A stretch of DNA of 64,000 bases from JALYXV01 sp963791545 (GTDB taxonomy: Bacteria; Actinomycetota; Acidimicrobiia; Acidimicrobiales; Palsa-688), in assembly GCA_963791545.1 (NCBI GenBank), contig CAWBSR010000017.1, positions 558,001 to 622,000 of the forward strand. The letters are read 5' to 3'. The translations under genes were made by a program, and so were the position numbers. The notes below the pieces were generated by a model. It saw only the letters and a program-made list of their open reading frames with translations, made no database searches and was not told where the DNA came from. Of this stretch, positions 1 to 8,074 are shown one piece after another (the first letter of the stretch is position 1; every line of letters begins with the position of its first letter).

Positions 1-1
1 G

Positions 2-235
2 ATCGACCGCCGGGTTCTGGACAGCCTGGATCTCGTTTCGGACCGTTTCGACTTCGAACCCGAAATCACCGCCAAGCTGCTGCGCCGCCACTTCCGCATC
101 TACGAGGTTCCCGTGAGCTATTCGGGGCGGGCCGGTGACGATGGGCGCAAGTTCACCTGGCGCGACGGTCTCGCCGCCGCCCGGACCCTCATCCGGCTGC
201 GGCTTCGCCGCGACGGCGGCGACCGCCACCGGTGA
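2..235 (+). CDS. GT2 glycosyltransferase, C-terminal end (partial)
   Basis: Only the last 77 codons are in the window. They read in frame from base 2 to a TGA at 233-235. The segment FDFEPEITAKLLRRHFRIYE followed by a VPVSYSGR-type stretch and KFTWRDGL is characteristic of the C-terminus of dolichyl-phosphate-mannose-synthase-like family 2 glycosyltransferases, which load a sugar onto a lipid carrier at the membrane. The stop overlaps the GTG start of the next gene by four bases (GTGA), so the two are probably translationally coupled. The donor sugar cannot be told from this fragment. Confidence 0.75.
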   Translation: MDRRVLDSLDLVSDRFDFEPEITAKLLRRHFRIYEVPVSYSGRAGDDGRKFTWRDGLAAARTLIRLRLRRDGGDRHR

Positions 236-1140
236 CCTCGGGTCCCATCCGGGCGATCGTGGTCAACTACCAGTCGGCCTCGGTGCTCCCGGCCTGTGTG
301 GCCAGCCTGGTGGCCGACGGAGCGACCGAGGTGGTGGTGGTCGACAATGGCCACCGCCGGGGCCCTTGCGACCAGGCGGCCCGGACGGCGTTGCGGGACG
401 CGGGCCTGGCCGTGACCTGGGTGGCCGCGGGCCGCAATCTCGGGTACGGCCAGGCCGTCAATCTCGGGGCCCGGTCATGTCCCGACGGCGACCTGCTGGT
501 GTGCAATCCCGACATCGTGGTCGCCCGGGGCGCGCTCGCCCAACTCGCCTCGGTGCTCGCCGACGCACCCGACGTGGCCGTCGTGGGCCCGGAGCTGGAG
601 AACTCCGACGGCACCGTCTACCCCTCGGGCAGGACCTTTCCCTCGCTCGTCGACGCTGCCGGCCACGGGCTGTTGGGGCTGGTCTGGGGCAACAACCCGT
701 TCTCCCGCCGCTACCGGATGCTCGACTGGGACCGCCGCCAGCGCCGGGTGGTGGACTGGGTATCGGGCGCCTGCTTCCTGATCCGCCGCCAGGCGTGGGA
801 GGGCCTGTCGGGGTTCGACCCCGGGTACTTCATGTACATGGAGGATGTCGATCTGTGCTGGCGGGCCGGCCGCCAGGGATGGCGGGTGGTGTACCAGCCC
901 GCCGCGCGCGTCGTCCACGAACAGGGCATCTCCGCCGATACCCGGCCGTACCGGATGATCCTGGCCCACCACCGCTCGATGCTGCGCTTCGCCTGGCAGA
1001 CCGGTGGGACGGGGGACCGGGCCCTGTTCCCCCTGGTGGTGGCGGCGGTGGTAGGCCGCTCGGTGGCCGCTTGCGCCACCAAATGGCGCGCCAGTACGAG
1101 GGCCGGTGGCCGCAGCCGGGCCGTGGGAGGCGTCGGCTAG
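232..1140 (+). CDS. GT2 glycosyltransferase, rhamnosyltransferase (WbbL)-like
   Basis: A 302-residue cytoplasmic family 2 glycosyltransferase. The N-terminus IRAIVVNYQSASVLPACVAS is the nucleotide-binding strand. CNPDIVV near residue 90 takes the place of the DXD metal site. VSGACFLIRRQAWEGLSGFD followed by YFMYMEDVDLCWR is the acceptor-side signature of the rhamnosyltransferase WbbL group. There is no signal peptide or clear membrane span. The GTG start at 232 overlaps the preceding stop. It lies upstream of a sugar nucleotidyltransferase and an epimerase, as wbbL1 lies near manC in mycobacteria, which suggests a role in wall or exopolysaccharide linkage. The exact sugar is inferred, not shown. 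Confidence 0.85.
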   Translation: MTSGPIRAIVVNYQSASVLPACVASLVADGATEVVVVDNGHRRGPCDQAARTALRDAGLAVTWVAAGRNLGYGQAVNLGARSCPDGDLLVCNPDIVVARGALAQLASVLADAPDVAVVGPELENSDGTVYPSGRTFPSLVDAAGHGLLGLVWGNNPFSRRYRMLDWDRRQRRVVDWVSGACFLIRRQAWEGLSGFDPGYFMYMEDVDLCWRAGRQGWRVVYQPAARVVHEQGISADTRPYRMILAHHRSMLRFAWQTGGTGDRALFPLVVAAVVGRSVAACATKWRASTRAGGRSRAVGGVG

Positions 1141-1153
1141 CCTCACCCCCGCT

Positions 1154-1732
1154 ATGGGAAAGGCTTCTTCCAACAAAAAAGTGCAACGTGCCGCCAGCAC
1201 CAGCGGCGGTCGCACTGCCGGTGGCCGAACGCCCTGGGTGTATTACCTGGCAATCGTCGGCGTGGTCGTGCTGGGCACCGCCATGGTGTACTTCAGCCGG
1301 GCTCACCGGCTGGCCAAGGCCACCAACGTGGGCACCACGGCCCCCGAGATCGGCGTCGCCCACTGGCACGAGGCGTACGCCTTCTACGTGTGCAACAGCG
1401 CCACCAAGGGCGATGTCATCCCGCCCATCCCGTACCAGACCGACGCCGAGGGGATCCACACCCACGGCGACGGCGTGATCGCTATCCACCCCTACGAGAA
1501 GTCGGCGGCGGGGAAGAATGCCGTGCTTGGCGTTTTCACCAAGGTGACCGGGGTCACCCTGAACGCGGGCGAGCTTCACGTCCCGAGCTTCGCCGGCTAC
1601 AGCGGCCACGACTACCACGACAGCGACGACTGCGGGGGCAAGCCGGGCCGGGTCCAGGTGACCCAGTTCACGCTCGACCCAACAGACGGACAAGCCCACG
1701 CCCGGTGTCCTCTGGACCAAGGACCCCCGTGA
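1154..1732 (+). CDS. Membrane-anchored His-rich extracytoplasmic protein, N-terminal part (frameshifted)
   Basis: I do not recognise a named family. ATG 1154 is preferred over an upstream in-frame GTG because it begins a typical basic N-terminus (MGKASSNKKVQR), followed by a membrane span (VYYLAIVGVVVLGTAMVYF, about residues 29-47) and an outside domain. That domain is rich in His and acidic residues (HWHEAYAFYVCN, IHTHGDGVIAIHPYEK, SGHDYHDSDDC), which may bind metal. The reading frame ends at 1732, but coding sequence continues in the next frame as GVLWTKDPRDVPLQDRI. Removing one G at 1688-1689 joins the halves as DPTDDKPTPGVLWT. It is either a recent pseudogene or carries an assembly indel. 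Confidence 0.6.
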   Translation: MGKASSNKKVQRAASTSGGRTAGGRTPWVYYLAIVGVVVLGTAMVYFSRAHRLAKATNVGTTAPEIGVAHWHEAYAFYVCNSATKGDVIPPIPYQTDAEGIHTHGDGVIAIHPYEKSAAGKNAVLGVFTKVTGVTLNAGELHVPSFAGYSGHDYHDSDDCGGKPGRVQVTQFTLDPTDGQAHARCPLDQGPP

Positions 1733-1733
1733 C

Positions 1734-1994
1734 GTGCCCCTCCAGGACCGGATCCTGGTCGTGGTGTCGTTCATGCCCAAGGACGCCACGATTCCGCCTC
1801 CCGACCAGGCCCGGATCACCGCCATGGAGCATCCCACCGACGTTCCCGCCGCCGCCCTGCCGACGACGACCACCGTGCCCGCGACCACCGTCCCCGGCGC
1901 CACGACCACCACGGTTCCTGGGGTCACGACCTCTACCGCGCCGGCCACCACGACGACCGCGGTCGCGGCCACCACGACGACTTCGCACCCGTGA
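1734..1994 (+). CDS. C-terminal fragment of the frameshifted membrane protein, with Thr/Pro-rich tail
   Basis: This frame is the continuation of the preceding gene. Its coding character extends back to about 1690, before any start codon. LQDRILVVVSFMPKDATIPP completes the folded domain. It is followed by a 40-residue Thr/Pro/Ala/Val tail with repeated TTTTVP-like units, typical of an extracellular linker or glycosylated tail. Its TGA overlaps the GTG start of the nucleotidyltransferase at 1991. As an independent gene it is implausible. Confidence 0.45.
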   Translation: MPLQDRILVVVSFMPKDATIPPPDQARITAMEHPTDVPAAALPTTTTVPATTVPGATTTTVPGVTTSTAPATTTTAVAATTTTSHP

Positions 1995-2986
1995 AAGCGG
2001 TCGTACTGGTCGGGGGTCGGGGCACGCGCCTCCGGCCCCTTACCTTGACCACGCCCAAGCAGATGCTGCCAGTGGCGGGGCGGCCCATGATCGAACGGGT
2101 GCTGGCCCATCTGGCTGCCCACGGTGTCGACGAGGCCATCCTCTCCCTCGGTTACAAGCCCGACGCCTTCCTGGCCGCCTACCGGGACGGATTCTGCGCT
2201 GAGGTGCGGTTGCGCTACGCGGTGGAACCCGAGCCCCTCGACACCGCGGGCGGCGTCGCCTTCGCGGCGCGCGACGCCGGGCTGGACGACACGTTTCTGG
2301 TGCAAAACGGCGACGTCCTCACCACGATGGACGTCTCCGCCCTGGTGGATTTCCACCGGGCCCGAGCGGCATTGGCCTCAATCAGCTTGACGCCGGTCGA
2401 CGACCCCTCGCGCTACGGGGTGGTGGCCACCGACGAGGCGGGCCGGGTCACCGCCTTCATCGAGAAGCCCCCTCCCGGCGAGGCGCCCAGCAATCTGATC
2501 AACGCCGGCACCTACGTCCTCGAACCCGAGGTGCTGGATCGAATCCCCGAGGGCCGAGCGGTGTCGATCGAGCGGGAGACCTTTCCCGCCCTGGTGGCGG
2601 GCGGGGCCCTGTACGCCCTCGCCTCCGACGCCGAATGGGTCGACGCGGGCACCGCCCTCACCTACCTGAACGCCAACCTCTCGCTCGCCCATCGGGAGCA
2701 CCACTGGGTTCACCACCAGGCCGACATCGACCCGCGAGCCTGCGTGACCGGGAGCATCATCGCGGCCGGGGCGAGGATCGCCGAGGGTGCCTGCGTCGAG
2801 CGGACCCTGGTGATGACCGGGGCCCGGGTGGGGCGCCGGGCGGTGATCCGGGATTCCATCATCGGGGCGGGTGCCGTGGTTGGCGACGGGGCCACCATCG
2901 AGGCCCTCTCCATCCTGGGCGACGGGGTGTCGGTCGAGGCGGGCTACGCGGCATCGGGCACCCTTTTCCCCACCCCTGTTCCATGA
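1991..2986 (+). CDS. manC: Sugar-phosphate nucleotidyltransferase (mannose-1-P guanylyltransferase-like)
   Basis: The 331-residue protein opens with MKAVVLVGGRGTRLRPLT and then TPKQMLPVAGRPM, the nucleotide- and sugar-phosphate-binding signature of enzymes that make NDP-sugars from NTP and sugar-1-phosphate. QNGDVLTTMD supplies the metal-binding aspartate, FIEKPPPGEAPSNLINAGTY is the conserved central stretch, and the last 80 residues have the hexapeptide pattern of a left-handed beta-helix. Actinobacterial proteins of this shape near fbiAB are annotated as mannose-1-phosphate guanylyltransferase, but glucose-1-phosphate substrates are possible. GTG 1991 overlaps the preceding stop, and the stop overlaps the next ATG. 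The symbol is given by context and is tentative. Confidence 0.8.
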   Translation: MKAVVLVGGRGTRLRPLTLTTPKQMLPVAGRPMIERVLAHLAAHGVDEAILSLGYKPDAFLAAYRDGFCAEVRLRYAVEPEPLDTAGGVAFAARDAGLDDTFLVQNGDVLTTMDVSALVDFHRARAALASISLTPVDDPSRYGVVATDEAGRVTAFIEKPPPGEAPSNLINAGTYVLEPEVLDRIPEGRAVSIERETFPALVAGGALYALASDAEWVDAGTALTYLNANLSLAHREHHWVHHQADIDPRACVTGSIIAAGARIAEGACVERTLVMTGARVGRRAVIRDSIIGAGAVVGDGATIEALSILGDGVSVEAGYAASGTLFPTPVP

Positions 2987-3933
2987 GGACGCTCGTGACC
3001 GGCGGCGCCGGGTTCATCGGGTCCAACCTGGTCGACCGGCTGCTGGCCGAGGGCCACAGCGTGGATGTGATCGACAACCTGACCACCGGCTCGCTGGCCA
3101 ATCTGGCGTCGGCCCGGAGCAATCCCGACCACAAGATGACCTTTCAGCAGATCGACGTGCGCTCGCCCGACGTGGTCGAGGTGATCGCCCGGCGCCGGCC
3201 CGAGGTGGTGTTCCACCTGGCCGCCCAGGCCGACGTGCGGGTCTCGGTCTCCCAGCCGGTATTCGACGCCGAGGTCAACATCATCGGCAGCCTCAACGTG
3301 ATCGAAGCGGCCCGGGCCGCGGGGGTGGGAAAGGTGGTGTTCGCCTCCAGCGGCGGCACCATATACGGCGACCCTGATCCCTCCCACCTGCCGATCAAGG
3401 AGTCGCATCCCCAGCTCCCGGTATCGCCCTACGGCGTGGCCAAGAAGGTGGTCGGCGACTACCTGTACGCCTACCGGGAGCTGCACAACCTGGAGTACAC
3501 GGCGCTGGCGCTGGCCAACGTCTACGGCCCTCGTCAGGACCCTCACGGCGAGGCGGGCGTGGTCGCCATCTTCTCGGCTCGTCTACTGGCTGGCCGGCAA
3601 TGCACCATTTTCGGCGACGGGGGCCAGACCCGGGACTTCGTGTTCGTCGACGACGTGGTCGACGCCTTCGCCCGGGCCGCGGTGCGGGGCAGTGGGCTGG
3701 TCGTCAACATCGGCACCGGGCGGGAGACGTCGGTCAACGAGCTGTACGACACCATGGCCCGGGCGGCCGGCGTCCGCGACCAACCGGCCTATGCCCCCGC
3801 CCGCCCCGGGGAGCTGCGCCGCAGCAGTCTCGACCCGGGCCGGGCCGCCATCCACCTGGGCTGGAGACCGTGGACGACCCTGGCCGAGGGTACCGGCGCC
3901 GTCCTCGACTATTTCCGGAACCGGCAATCCTGA
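2983..3933 (+). CDS. NAD-dependent sugar epimerase (UDP-glucose 4-epimerase family)
   Basis: A 316-residue extended short-chain dehydrogenase. MRTLVTGGAGFIGSNLVDRL carries the GxxGxxG NAD-binding loop, FHLAAQADVRVS is the conserved second strand, and the catalytic triad is seen as FASSGGTIYG and SPYGVAKKVV (YxxxK). NVYGPRQDP and DGGQTRDFVFVDDVV are typical of UDP-glucose/UDP-glucuronate 4-epimerases. ATG 2983 overlaps the upstream TGA (ATGA). It probably converts a nucleotide sugar made by the same operon. Its 3' end faces cofE, with a 39-bp convergent gap. Confidence 0.85.
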   Translation: MRTLVTGGAGFIGSNLVDRLLAEGHSVDVIDNLTTGSLANLASARSNPDHKMTFQQIDVRSPDVVEVIARRRPEVVFHLAAQADVRVSVSQPVFDAEVNIIGSLNVIEAARAAGVGKVVFASSGGTIYGDPDPSHLPIKESHPQLPVSPYGVAKKVVGDYLYAYRELHNLEYTALALANVYGPRQDPHGEAGVVAIFSARLLAGRQCTIFGDGGQTRDFVFVDDVVDAFARAAVRGSGLVVNIGTGRETSVNELYDTMARAAGVRDQPAYAPARPGELRRSSLDPGRAAIHLGWRPWTTLAEGTGAVLDYFRNRQS

Positions 3934-3972
3934 GATTCCGCGCTTGGGGCCGGTCGTAGCCCTCCGGCGTGG

Positions 3973-4665
3973 CTAGCGAAACAAGTCGTCCTCGTGGCTT
4001 CTGACGATTTCATCCCGCACCGATGACTCCCGCAGCCACTCGGGCTCCACCCCGCGGACGATGGCGACGGGAATGGCGGCGGCCTTGCCCATCACCAGCT
4101 CGGCGGCGGCCGCCAGCTCGTCGGCCACACACACCGAGGTGGCGTGGAGTTCCCGCCCGGTGGTGTCGAAGGTGCCCCGGAGGTCGTGGACGGCGGCAAC
4201 GCCGGCGCAGCCGATGGCCACATCGGTGAGCCCCCGTCGCCAGGGACGCCCGAAGGTATCGGAGATGATGACCCCCACCTCGACGCCCGCCCTCGCCCGC
4301 AGGCCATCGCGGATGCGGCGGGCGGATCGGTCCGAGTCCAGGGGGAGGAGGGCCGCCCACCCCGGTTCGATGTTGGACCGGTCGACGCCGGAGTTGGCGC
4401 AGATGAAGCCGTGCCGGGTCTCGGTGATGATCAGGTGCGCCTGCTCGCGGATCGTCCGGACCGACTCGTCGAGCACCAGTTGCCGGTGCGCCTTGGGGTC
4501 GTCGGGGTCGATTGGCACCAACCGGCCCTCGGCCTTGGACACGATCTTCTGGGTGACGACGAGCACGTCGCCGTTCTCGAGCTCGGCGTGGCGGGCGATC
4601 ACCTCGGCCAAGACGTCTCCCGGGTGGATCTCGGGGATGCCGGGAACCGGGATGAGGGTGATCAT
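3973..4665 (-). CDS. cofE: Coenzyme F420-0:L-glutamate ligase CofE
   Basis: A 230-residue enzyme that adds L-glutamates to F420-0 using GTP. Visible family features are the N-terminal IPVPGIPEIHPGD, GDVLVVTQKIVSKAEGR, the metal-binding stretch around HGFICANSGVDRSN, and ISDTFGRPWRRGLTDVAIG. Mycobacterial FbiB carries an extra C-terminal FMN-binding domain that reduces dehydro-F420-0. That domain is absent here, so the reductase must be elsewhere or the pathway differs. ATG 4665 overlaps the cofD stop by four bases, so cofD and cofE form an operon. Confidence 0.93.
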   Translation of the reverse strand: MITLIPVPGIPEIHPGDVLAEVIARHAELENGDVLVVTQKIVSKAEGRLVPIDPDDPKAHRQLVLDESVRTIREQAHLIITETRHGFICANSGVDRSNIEPGWAALLPLDSDRSARRIRDGLRARAGVEVGVIISDTFGRPWRRGLTDVAIGCAGVAAVHDLRGTFDTTGRELHATSVCVADELAAAAELVMGKAAAIPVAIVRGVEPEWLRESSVRDEIVRSHEDDLFR

Positions 4666-5606
4666 CGACGCCTCCGGGCGGCAAGGGTGGTCCGGGCCAG
4701 GGCCGCGGCTTCTTTGGGGCCCGACATCACGGTGGCGGTTACGATACAGGTCATCCCCTCCGCCTCGACCGCCTCGGCGAGGTGGGCGTCGGCGTGGTCG
4801 ATGACGAGGGTGGCGGCCAGCGGGGCGTAGAGGCGGGCCACGCCGACGACCGACGCGTCGTGGCCCAGCTCGACGAGCATGTGGTCGGCGGGCCCCTTGA
4901 GGGCCCGACCGCCCACGATGGGCGAGACGGCGACGCTGTCGGCGCGCCGGGCTTGGACCGCGTCGCGGATTCCGGGCACGGCCAGGAGGGGGCCGATGGA
5001 GACGATGGGGTTGGACGGGCATATGAGCAGGCGCTCGGCGGTCTCGATCGCCTTGAGGACGCCAGGCCCGGGCTTGGCGTCGTTCGCCCCCCGGAACGTG
5101 ATTGCCTCCACGGCGACGTCGTGGTGGAGGCCGACGAAATACTCCTGGAAGCCGATTTCGTGACCGTCGACGGTGACGCGGGTTTCGACCCGGTCGTCGG
5201 ACATCGGGAGCAACGTGATCGGGACTTCCCATCGGGCCGCGATCTCGGCGGTGACCTGGCTGAGGGGGGCGCCGGCGGCCAGCCGATTGGTGCGGTAGAG
5301 GTGGGTGCCGAGGTCCCGGTCGCCGAGGCGGAACCAGGCCGCGCCCCCGTCGCCATAGGCGGCCAGCGCTTCCATGGCGGCCCAGGACTCACCCGACAGT
5401 CCCCAGCCGGTCTCGGGGTTGATGGCGCCCGCCAGGGTGTAGGTGACGGTGTCCAGGTCGGGGCTTATGTGCAAGCCGTGGAGGATCACGTCGTCGCCGG
5501 TGTTTACGACCGCGACCACGTCACCAGGGTCCAGTTCTTGCAGCGCGTCGACCAGCCCTCGCAACATCCGAGCCGCCCCGACGCCGCCGGCCAGGGCGAC
5601 AAGCAT
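4662..5606 (-). CDS. cofD: 2-phospho-L-lactate (or PEP) transferase CofD/FbiA
   Basis: A 314-residue cytoplasmic transferase that joins the activated three-carbon acid to the deazaflavin Fo, giving F420-0 or dehydro-F420-0. LVALAGGVGAARMLRGL is the N-terminal glycine-rich loop. VVNTGDDVILHGLHISPDLD supplies the conserved NTGDD metal-binding motif. SNPIVSIGPLLAVPGIRDA is the typical C-terminal core. Its length matches the family. It is transcribed divergently from a GT4 gene across a 154-bp GC-rich gap and is coupled to cofE downstream. This pair implies that the organism makes F420. Confidence 0.95.
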   Translation of the reverse strand: MLVALAGGVGAARMLRGLVDALQELDPGDVVAVVNTGDDVILHGLHISPDLDTVTYTLAGAINPETGWGLSGESWAAMEALAAYGDGGAAWFRLGDRDLGTHLYRTNRLAAGAPLSQVTAEIAARWEVPITLLPMSDDRVETRVTVDGHEIGFQEYFVGLHHDVAVEAITFRGANDAKPGPGVLKAIETAERLLICPSNPIVSIGPLLAVPGIRDAVQARRADSVAVSPIVGGRALKGPADHMLVELGHDASVVGVARLYAPLAATLVIDHADAHLAEAVEAEGMTCIVTATVMSGPKEAAALARTTLAARRRR

Positions 5607-5760
5607 GGGTAGAGGCTAGGCCGGCGCCCGCCGGGGGTCGGCGGGGCCGCCCGGCTCCGGGCATCCCCGCCGGAGGTAGGGATCCGGGGTTTGGGTCGTC
5701 GGGCAGCCTGGATCCCCTGTCCTTCGGCTCGGTTGCCTTGGGCCCTAGGCTGAGCGGCCC

Positions 5761-6882
5761 GTGATTCGGGTCGCCGTGGACGCAACCCCCCTGCTCGGGG
5801 AGCGGACCGGCATCGGGGTCGTGGTGGCCGGGGCGCTGCGGGAGCTAGCGGCGCGGCCCGACCTGGATCTGCGGGCGTTCGCCATGTCGTGGCGGGGGCG
5901 GGGGGCGCTGGCGGCCCCCGGCCTGGTGCCGCCCGGTGTCCGGGTGGTTCGCTGGCCCATGGCGGCCGCCGGGCTCCAGAGGGTCTGGGCCCGGATGGAT
6001 GGTCCGGTCGTCGAGTGGTGGACCGGCCGGGTGGATGTGGTGCACGGCACCAACTTCGTGGTGCCGCCCGCGGCCCGGGCGGCGGAAGTGGTGAGCGTGC
6101 ACGACCTGACCGCACTGCGGTTTCCGGAGCTGTGCCAGCCGGTCACCTTGGGCTACCCCCGCCAGCTCCGCCGGGCCATCCGGCGGGGCGCCTGGGTCCA
6201 CACGGTATCCCAGGCCATGGCCAAGGAGATCGTCGAACTGCTGGGGGCTCCCCCCGAGCGGGTCCGGGTCGTGGCGCCGGGTATCGACGACACGGCCCCG
6301 CTCGTCGACCGCCCTGCGGAGGGCAGTTGGCGGCGGCCCTACCTGCTGGCTCTGGGACGGGCCGAGCCACGGAAGGACCTGCCGCTGCTGGTTGACGCCT
6401 TCGACGCCATCGCGGGACAGCACCCGGACCTGGACCTGGTCATCGCGGGGCCGCCCGGGTGGGCGGAGGAGTCACTGACGGCGGCGGTCACCAGGGCGCG
6501 CCACCACGAGCGCATCCGGCGCCTGGGCTGGGTCGACGACGCCCACAAGGCCCGGCTGCTGCGCCACGCGGCCGCCTTCGTCTATCCGTCGGTCTACGAA
6601 GGATTCGGGATCCCACCGTTGGAGGCCATGGCGGCCGGTATTCCGGTCGTCGCCACGGCGGCGGGAGGTATCCCCGAGGTGGTCGGCCCGGCCGCGGTAC
6701 TGGTACCGGTCGGTGACCGAAATGCCTTGGCGGCCGGCCTGACCGGCGTCCTGGGTGACACCGGATTGCGAGCCCAGCTCGTGGCCGCCGGCCACGAGCG
6801 AGTCGCCCTCTTCAGTTGGGCCCGATGCGGCGACGGCTTAGAGGCCCTCTACCGCGAAGCGGCCGCCGCCTCCCGAGGCTGA
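5761..6882 (+). CDS. GT4 family glycosyltransferase
   Basis: A 373-residue retaining glycosyltransferase of the GT-B fold. The N-terminal domain has the glycine-rich acceptor loop (PLLGERTGIGVVV) and VVSVHDLTALRFPE. The C-terminal domain starts at YLLALGRAEPRKDL and carries the donor-binding EGFGIPPLEAM (E-x7-E) and PVVATAAGGIPEVV. It resembles mannosyl- and rhamnosyltransferases of exopolysaccharide clusters. The start is GTG 5761. Its last 71 bases overlap, tail to tail, the end of the opposite GT4 gene. The substrate is unknown. Confidence 0.85.
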   Translation: MIRVAVDATPLLGERTGIGVVVAGALRELAARPDLDLRAFAMSWRGRGALAAPGLVPPGVRVVRWPMAAAGLQRVWARMDGPVVEWWTGRVDVVHGTNFVVPPAARAAEVVSVHDLTALRFPELCQPVTLGYPRQLRRAIRRGAWVHTVSQAMAKEIVELLGAPPERVRVVAPGIDDTAPLVDRPAEGSWRRPYLLALGRAEPRKDLPLLVDAFDAIAGQHPDLDLVIAGPPGWAEESLTAAVTRARHHERIRRLGWVDDAHKARLLRHAAAFVYPSVYEGFGIPPLEAMAAGIPVVATAAGGIPEVVGPAAVLVPVGDRNALAAGLTGVLGDTGLRAQLVAAGHERVALFSWARCGDGLEALYREAAAASRG

Positions 6883-8074
6883 GGGCGGCCTCAAAGACGG
6901 CCGCCAGGTCGCCCGGCGGTGTGGCCGGGGTCAGCACCGGCCGCAGGCGCCTCCCGGTCGTGCTCGACGGCTCCGCCGGAAGCAGTTCCACGACGGCTTC
7001 CGCCAGCCGCATCGGGTCGCCGGGCGGCACCAGGCGCCCGGGGGCTGCCGCCCCGCTTCCGGTTGCCGCCCCGGTTCCGGTTGCCGCCCCGGTTCCGGCA
7101 CCGGGCCCGGGCCCGGCTGCCGCCGGGCCCAGGATCTCCGACGGCCCTCCCGCCGCCGTCGCCACCACCGGCACGCCCGACGCCAGCGCCTCGATGACGG
7201 CCAACCCGAATGGTTCCGGCTCCGTGGACGGCAGGACCAGAACATCGAGATCGGCGATCAGCTCGGCGATGTCCTCGCGCGGTCCCAGCCAGTGGACCCC
7301 GGCCATGAGCGCGGCTCGTTGTGACAGTCGGGCCGCGTAGGCCTCCTTGCCGTTGACCGTCGCCCCCGCCACCACCACTTGAAGCCCGGGACGGCGCCGC
7401 TGCAGCTCGGGCGCCGCGTCCAACACGACGTCGATGCCCTTCCAGATGTCGATGCGGCCCACCAGGCCCACGACCGGCGCCGAGTCGGAAATCCCGACGC
7501 GGGATCGGAAGTTCCCGGCCCGTCGGGGGTGGAACTCCTCGGCGTCGACGGTGTCATAGCGCACCACTACGTTGGCTGGGTCCAGCTGGGCCCCCACCGC
7601 CGAGGACACCGCCACCACCGTGTCCGCAAAGTGCCGGCACAGGGCCCGCTCGAGCCGCAGCGCCGCCCCCGACTGCACCACGATCTCGCGGGCGTGCCAC
7701 ACATGGGGCCGGCGCAGGATCCCCGCGACCGCCCAGCCGTACCAGCTGTGGAGCGAGTTGCTGTGGATGACCGGAGCGTCTATGCGCCGGGCCAGCCGGG
7801 CCAGCCGGGTCACCGACAGGGGCCAGTTCACCAGATAGGCCGCCCAGTACCGGAGGGAACCGGAAGTGGTGATCCGCCGCATCGGAACCAGGTGCACGGT
7901 GGCCCCCGCCGCCTCGAATTCGGCCGCCATCGGCGACACCGCGGGCAGGACGATGTGACAGTCCCATCCCGCGTGGGCGAGGCTTCCGGCCAGACGGGCC
8001 AGGGCCCGGTCCGAGCCGCCGCGCTCCGCGACCGGCTGGATGGAGAGGATGCGCTTGGTGCGGGTGGCGGTCAA
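6812..8074 (-). CDS. GT4 family glycosyltransferase with a repeat-expanded loop
   Basis: RILSIQPVAERGGSDRALAR is the N-terminal glycine loop of GT-B enzymes. VGLVGRIDIWKGIDVVL begins the donor domain, and EPEPFGLAVIEALASGVPV is the E-x7-E motif. A Gly/Ala/Thr/Pro-rich insertion follows the SEILG strand and is encoded by an 18-bp tandem repeat. TTG 8074 is chosen because it is preceded by AGGAG ten bases upstream and starts just before the first strand. The frame is open to 8122 with an ATG there. The gene overlaps its neighbours at both ends: 71 bp tail to tail with the plus-strand GT4, and 17 bp head to head with the next one. Confidence 0.8.
   Translation of the reverse strand: MTATRTKRILSIQPVAERGGSDRALARLAGSLAHAGWDCHIVLPAVSPMAAEFEAAGATVHLVPMRRITTSGSLRYWAAYLVNWPLSVTRLARLARRIDAPVIHSNSLHSWYGWAVAGILRRPHVWHAREIVVQSGAALRLERALCRHFADTVVAVSSAVGAQLDPANVVVRYDTVDAEEFHPRRAGNFRSRVGISDSAPVVGLVGRIDIWKGIDVVLDAAPELQRRRPGLQVVVAGATVNGKEAYAARLSQRAALMAGVHWLGPREDIAELIADLDVLVLPSTEPEPFGLAVIEALASGVPVVATAAGGPSEILGPAAAGPGPGAGTGAATGTGAATGSGAAAPGRLVPPGDPMRLAEAVVELLPAEPSSTTGRRLRPVLTPATPPGDLAAVFEAALSLGRRRPLRGRGPLSRRRIGPN
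7057..7098 (+). repeat. 18-bp tandem repeat inside GT4 gene
   Basis: Two full copies and the start of a third of TTCCGGTTGCCGCCCCGG. On the minus strand they encode the repeated GAATGT segment in a loop of the glycosyltransferase. Eighteen bases keeps the frame. Confidence 0.8.
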
